Source: Candidatus Rifleibacteriota bacterium
GTDB taxonomy: Bacteria; Muiribacteriota; Ozemobacteria; Ozemobacterales; Ozemobacteraceae
NCBI GenBank assembly: GCA_015233565.1
Contig: JADFXM010000013.1
Location: 62,001-126,000 of the forward strand
Direction of reading: 5' to 3'
Length of the DNA: 64,000 nt
The notes under the pieces: model-generated
Databases searched by the model: none
Told to the model about the DNA's origin: nothing
The model's input: the letters and a program-made list of their open reading frames with translations, nothing else
Shown: positions 60,655 through 64,000 of the stretch, piece after piece
How the letters are laid out: every line of letters starts with the position of its first letter
Numbering within the stretch: position 1 is the first letter of the stretch
Program-made: the position numbers and the translations under genes

Positions 60655-61698
60655 ATGAAAATTGGATTCCTAATACCGAATAAATTTGTAAGCCACAATT
60701 TTGTTTGTTTAATGCAGGGATTTCATGCCTTGGGCTGGGAAATATGTACCAATTGGAATTTTCCGGATGGTTTGATTTCTCGTGGTATTTCGGCTCCTTT
60801 TGAAAGTGTTTCTTCGGATTATTTACAAAAGGTTGATAGCAATGAACTTACAGATGACCTTCTTTTGGTAGATGTATCAGATGGATTTGGTGACTATTTT
60901 GATAAATTGTGTAAACTTGCAGAAACCAGACCGGTAGTTCTCACGAATATGGAAGATCCAGCAAATTTTCGGGACTATCCGGAATGCTTCATTGTATTTT
61001 CAGCTCATTTCAATCGATTGGCCACCCGGGAAGGACGCTTATACCCCTTGGGATTCAACCTTTCCGAGGACTTGATTCTTCTATCAAATGCACAGGATTT
61101 AAGCCGAAAGCGAAATGTTATTGTTCGGAATTTCAATGACACATTTTCGCAATCTGTTCGTAATTCACTCGACCTGGTATTTGTCAAAAGTTTAGAGAAA
61201 TTTTTCGAGATGGATCGTCGAAGAACATCACCTTCCGAATATCTTTCACAACTTTCCCGGAGCGCTGCAATATGTTCTTATGGAGGAGATTTCATGCCTA
61301 ATTTTTGGGAAAACGAGCAGCTAAGAAAGAATTGGGAGCAGGAAGGGCAAAGGACCTACAAATTCAAATACCTGGGTGCTGAACCGGTAGTACTTCGATG
61401 GGACAGCTGGCGGTTTTTCGAAAGTGCGATTATGGCTTGTGCTCCGATTCAGTTGGATTTTGGTAAATATGGATTTGCATATCCGACCAACCCTGAACCT
61501 TGGGTGCATTACATCCCTGTTGATTTGAGTTCGGTAAGTAGTTTGCCGCAGCATCTTTCAGACAGGGTAAAGGATGATCCTGAGTTTATGTTTAAAATAG
61601 GTCGAAATGCGCGACAATGGGTGATTGAAAATTTCTCCCCTCGTAAGCAGGCAGAGTATGTTCTGTCCGTGGTTAGCTCAATTTGGCCGAAATTATGA
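60655..61698 (+). CDS. glycosyltransferase-like protein, paralogue of 42262 product
   Basis: A 347-residue protein aligning from start to end with the 42262 product: MKIGFLIPNKFVSHNFVCLMQGFHALGWE, LLVDVSDGFGDYFDKL, ATREGRLYPLGFNLSED, FKYLGAEPVVLRWDSWRFFE and NARQWVIENFSPRKQAEYVL. ATG 60655 with AAGG 7-8 nt upstream. A likely glycosyltransferase for the same or a similar sugar. Confidence 0.6.
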   Translation: MKIGFLIPNKFVSHNFVCLMQGFHALGWEICTNWNFPDGLISRGISAPFESVSSDYLQKVDSNELTDDLLLVDVSDGFGDYFDKLCKLAETRPVVLTNMEDPANFRDYPECFIVFSAHFNRLATREGRLYPLGFNLSEDLILLSNAQDLSRKRNVIVRNFNDTFSQSVRNSLDLVFVKSLEKFFEMDRRRTSPSEYLSQLSRSAAICSYGGDFMPNFWENEQLRKNWEQEGQRTYKFKYLGAEPVVLRWDSWRFFESAIMACAPIQLDFGKYGFAYPTNPEPWVHYIPVDLSSVSSLPQHLSDRVKDDPEFMFKIGRNARQWVIENFSPRKQAEYVLSVVSSIWPKL

Positions 61699-61789
61699 GA
61701 AAAATTTGAGCGATGAGAAAGTAATTTCAATTTTTATCGAATCTCAAAGAAGTTTTATTAAGATACACTTCCCTTCAAGGAGCTTTTGT

Positions 61790-64000
61790 GTGACAAAACG
61801 CAGTAAAAATACTAAGCTTGATTACCAAAGTCTGCAAAGCGAAGCAGCAGGCTTGTTCAATAGTGGTCGATTGGAAGAGGCCGAGAAATTATATCGAGGA
61901 ATGCTCTCAAGGAACGAGAACGATTGTCTTGCAATCTATCATCTCGTAATGGTTCAGGTGAAGCAGAGTAAATTAAGAGATGGTGTGCAGCTTATTGAAC
62001 ATGGATTAGCCCTCAAGGCTTATTCTGCACCTTTATGGTTCGCGCAGGCAGAGTTGCAAAAAATGTTGGGAAGAAATGAAGACTCTCTGAAAAGTTATAA
62101 TCAGGTTATAACTCTTGACCCGAATCATCGCAGTGCGCTAGTAAACTATGCAGCATTGCTTCACACAATGAATCGGCATCATGAAGCCTTAGTGCGTCTC
62201 GAACAATTGATTGTCCAGGACCCGGATAACGAGAACGCGCTTTGCAACAGTGGCATTGTTTTAACAGAATACAACCGGGGAGATTTGGCAATTCCGAGAT
62301 TCCGGAGATTGATGGAACTAAATCCTGATTATGCCTATGTTCCAGGTCTTTTGTGCTATGAACTCCTACGTTTATGCTATTGGGATGAAGTTCCGGAACT
62401 TTGCACGAAAATTATCGAGGGTGTTCGGGCAGGAAAACGAATTTGTAAATCATTAGCATTTATGGCTATTTCAGACCAAGCAGAAGATCAATTCCTTGCT
62501 GCGCGTATTTTTTCTGCACGCTTTCCTAGGCAGGAAAAGCCGCTGTGGAATAGGGAAACATATAATCACAAACGACTTCGGCTAGCCTACCTTTCTCCGG
62601 ATCTTAGAGAACACCCTGTAGGACACTTAATTGCCGGAGTATTCGAACGCCATGATAAATCTCGATTCGAAGTATTTGGGATCTCGAATGGAGTGAATGA
62701 TGGGAGCCGTTTGTTAGAACGCATTCGAAACTCTTGCGATCATTTCATTGATGTAATGGGACAGGCCCCGCAGCAGATTGCAGAGATGTTGCGTGCCAAT
62801 GAAATTGACATTGCCATTGACTTAGCCGGTTATACCTCGCGTTCGTGTATAGATGTCCTGGCATATCGACCAGCCCCATTGCAGGCTACTTATTTAGGTT
62901 ACTCCGGAACGTTGGGTAATGATTATATCGACTATATTTTTGCCGACCGTCATGTGATCCCACCTGAACATCAGCAATTTTTCAGTGAAAAGGTAGCGTA
63001 CCTGCCAAACTCATTTATGCCTACAGATTCTGGTATTCAACTTCCTGACCGCATTCCCACAAGACTTGAATATGGGTTACCTGAAAAAGGTCTGATTCTT
63101 TGCGCTTTCAGCCATGATTATAAAATTAATCCAAAAATTTTTGATGTTTGGATGCGCATTCTTTCTAAATTCCCTGAAAGTACAATTTGGTTAGCTTCCC
63201 GAAACGAGTTTTCACAGATAAATCTGCGTCGTGAAGCAAAAATAAGAGGGGTAGACCCTTCACGTCTTGTGTTTGCTACTCGCGTGCCGAAGGTAGAAGA
63301 CCACTTGGCTCGCTATCGCCTGGTTGATTTGTTTTTAGATACTCTGCCCTACAATGCACATGTAACATCAGCTGATGCATTGTTTGCAGGAGTTCCAGTA
63401 CTCACCTGCATGGGTAATGCCTTCCCCGCACGTGTTGCTGGGAGTTTATTACACGCCATTGGACTTCAGGAATTAATAACTCACTCACTTGAAGAGTATG
63501 AGGCACTTGCTATTGATCTTCTTTCAAACCCCCAGCGTTTGATTGACCTCAAGGCAAAGCTTGCAGCAAATAAAACAACTTATCCATTGTTCAACACCGA
63601 CCAATTTTGTACCGATTTTGAGAACATGCTTGTCAGTTTATACGCAAACCATCAATTTAATGCTGGGCATCTTCAAAAGACACCTGAAGTTCTTCAACCT
63701 AAGCCAATTTCAGCATCTAAGCCGATTTCGCCATCTATGCCGGTTTTGCCACCAGCGAGTTCTTCGATCCCAACAACCCCTCTGGGGAAACGTTTAAATA
63801 TAGGTGGAAAATCTTCTTCCCCCGGGTGGGAAAATTTTAACAATTTAGGAGGCTCGGGAATTGATCACGTTGGAAATCCCAACGACTTGTCCCGATTTGC
63901 CGAGAATACCTTTGAGATATTATATGCATCGCATGTTCTTCAACGCTTTGATTATAAGGATGAACTTGAAAAAGTGCTTTCTCAGTGGTACCGAGTGTTA
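61790..64000 (+). CDS. OGT/SPINDLY-type (GT41-like) protein with methyltransferase-like C-terminus (3' end outside window)
   Basis: GTG 61790 follows AAGGAG (61777-61782). 737 codons are visible to the right edge with no stop. Residues ~10-190 are TPR repeats (LFNSGRLEEAEKLYRGML; SYNQVITLDPNHRSALVNYAALL). Residues ~265-625 form the GT41 catalytic part: RLRLAYLSPDLREHPVGHLI, AIDLAGYTSRSC, PAPLQATYLGYSGTLGNDYIDY, ALFAGVPVLTCMGNAFPARV. A Pro/Ser linker leads to LNIGGKSSSPGWENF, FAENTFEILYASHVLQRF and LSQWYRVL, which resemble SAM motifs I-III of a methyltransferase. It may be a protein O-glycosyltransferase or a capsule enzyme. Confidence 0.82.
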   Translation, partial: MTKRSKNTKLDYQSLQSEAAGLFNSGRLEEAEKLYRGMLSRNENDCLAIYHLVMVQVKQSKLRDGVQLIEHGLALKAYSAPLWFAQAELQKMLGRNEDSLKSYNQVITLDPNHRSALVNYAALLHTMNRHHEALVRLEQLIVQDPDNENALCNSGIVLTEYNRGDLAIPRFRRLMELNPDYAYVPGLLCYELLRLCYWDEVPELCTKIIEGVRAGKRICKSLAFMAISDQAEDQFLAARIFSARFPRQEKPLWNRETYNHKRLRLAYLSPDLREHPVGHLIAGVFERHDKSRFEVFGISNGVNDGSRLLERIRNSCDHFIDVMGQAPQQIAEMLRANEIDIAIDLAGYTSRSCIDVLAYRPAPLQATYLGYSGTLGNDYIDYIFADRHVIPPEHQQFFSEKVAYLPNSFMPTDSGIQLPDRIPTRLEYGLPEKGLILCAFSHDYKINPKIFDVWMRILSKFPESTIWLASRNEFSQINLRREAKIRGVDPSRLVFATRVPKVEDHLARYRLVDLFLDTLPYNAHVTSADALFAGVPVLTCMGNAFPARVAGSLLHAIGLQELITHSLEEYEALAIDLLSNPQRLIDLKAKLAANKTTYPLFNTDQFCTDFENMLVSLYANHQFNAGHLQKTPEVLQPKPISASKPISPSMPVLPPASSSIPTTPLGKRLNIGGKSSSPGWENFNNLGGSGIDHVGNPNDLSRFAENTFEILYASHVLQRFDYKDELEKVLSQWYRVL

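Noticed and set aside
1-64000. CRISPR arrays, tRNA or rRNA genes
   Set aside because: No regularly spaced repeats or RNA-gene signatures were recognised by eye.

Overview
The window reads as chromosome from a low-GC (about 40 %), Gram-negative-type, mainly anaerobic bacterium. Support for this: lipobox lipoproteins, DsbD and pseudopilin-like proteins point to two membranes. A superoxide reductase, a rubrerythrin-like diiron protein and a two-subunit 2-oxoacid:ferredoxin oxidoreductase point to an anaerobe that meets oxygen. The gene mix (SpoIIE/STAS, HEAT, pilin-like operons, GH9, large glycan cluster) would fit a candidate phylum such as Riflebacteria, but this is a guess from gene content only. 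No rRNA, tRNA or CRISPR array was seen.

Layout. 1-2567: 3' part of a GH9-type glycoside hydrolase. 2670-7378: oxygen defence and oxidoreductase block (exported Fe-SOD, superoxide reductase, ferritin-like protein, KorA, KorB). 7448-10025: small membrane protein and DsbD. 10795-16865: SpoIIE phosphatase, divergent HEAT-repeat membrane protein and a STAS protein, i.e. partner-switching signalling parts without a visible kinase. 17068-28798: an ECF sigma/anti-sigma locus with three pilin-like proteins, three lipoproteins, two small secreted paralogues and two secreted HEVTH metallopeptidase paralogues. Three copies of TGTAAC-N17-CGTA, one ahead of each lipoprotein, suggest one ECF regulon. 28973-31801: AddB-like nuclease.

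32402 to the right edge is a surface-glycan region. It starts with a CDP-3,6-dideoxyhexose cassette (RfbF, RfbG, RfbH, 5-epimerase-like, 4-reductase-like). In this cassette RfbH carries an N-terminal MazF/PemK-like toxin domain and follows an antitoxin-like ORF. Next come glycosyltransferases and methyltransferases in several short operons on both strands, a VapB antitoxin with a broken VapC whose remains run in frame into a glycosyltransferase, and a long + strand operon (55851-64000). That operon holds a KdsC-like phosphatase, a GatZ/KbaZ-like aldolase-family protein, a cupin, a fused nucleotidyltransferase-kinase and, cut by the right edge, an OGT/SPINDLY-type protein running into a methyltransferase-like domain.

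Small non-autonomous transposon-like repeats occur: family A (about 130 bp, 2 copies), family B (143 bp, 2 copies) and a single related element. They lie between genes and carry target-site duplications. The most notable items are the ECF regulon around secreted peptidases, the two toxin-gene fusions or fossils inside the glycan cluster, and the unusual sugar pathway genes at 55851-60270.
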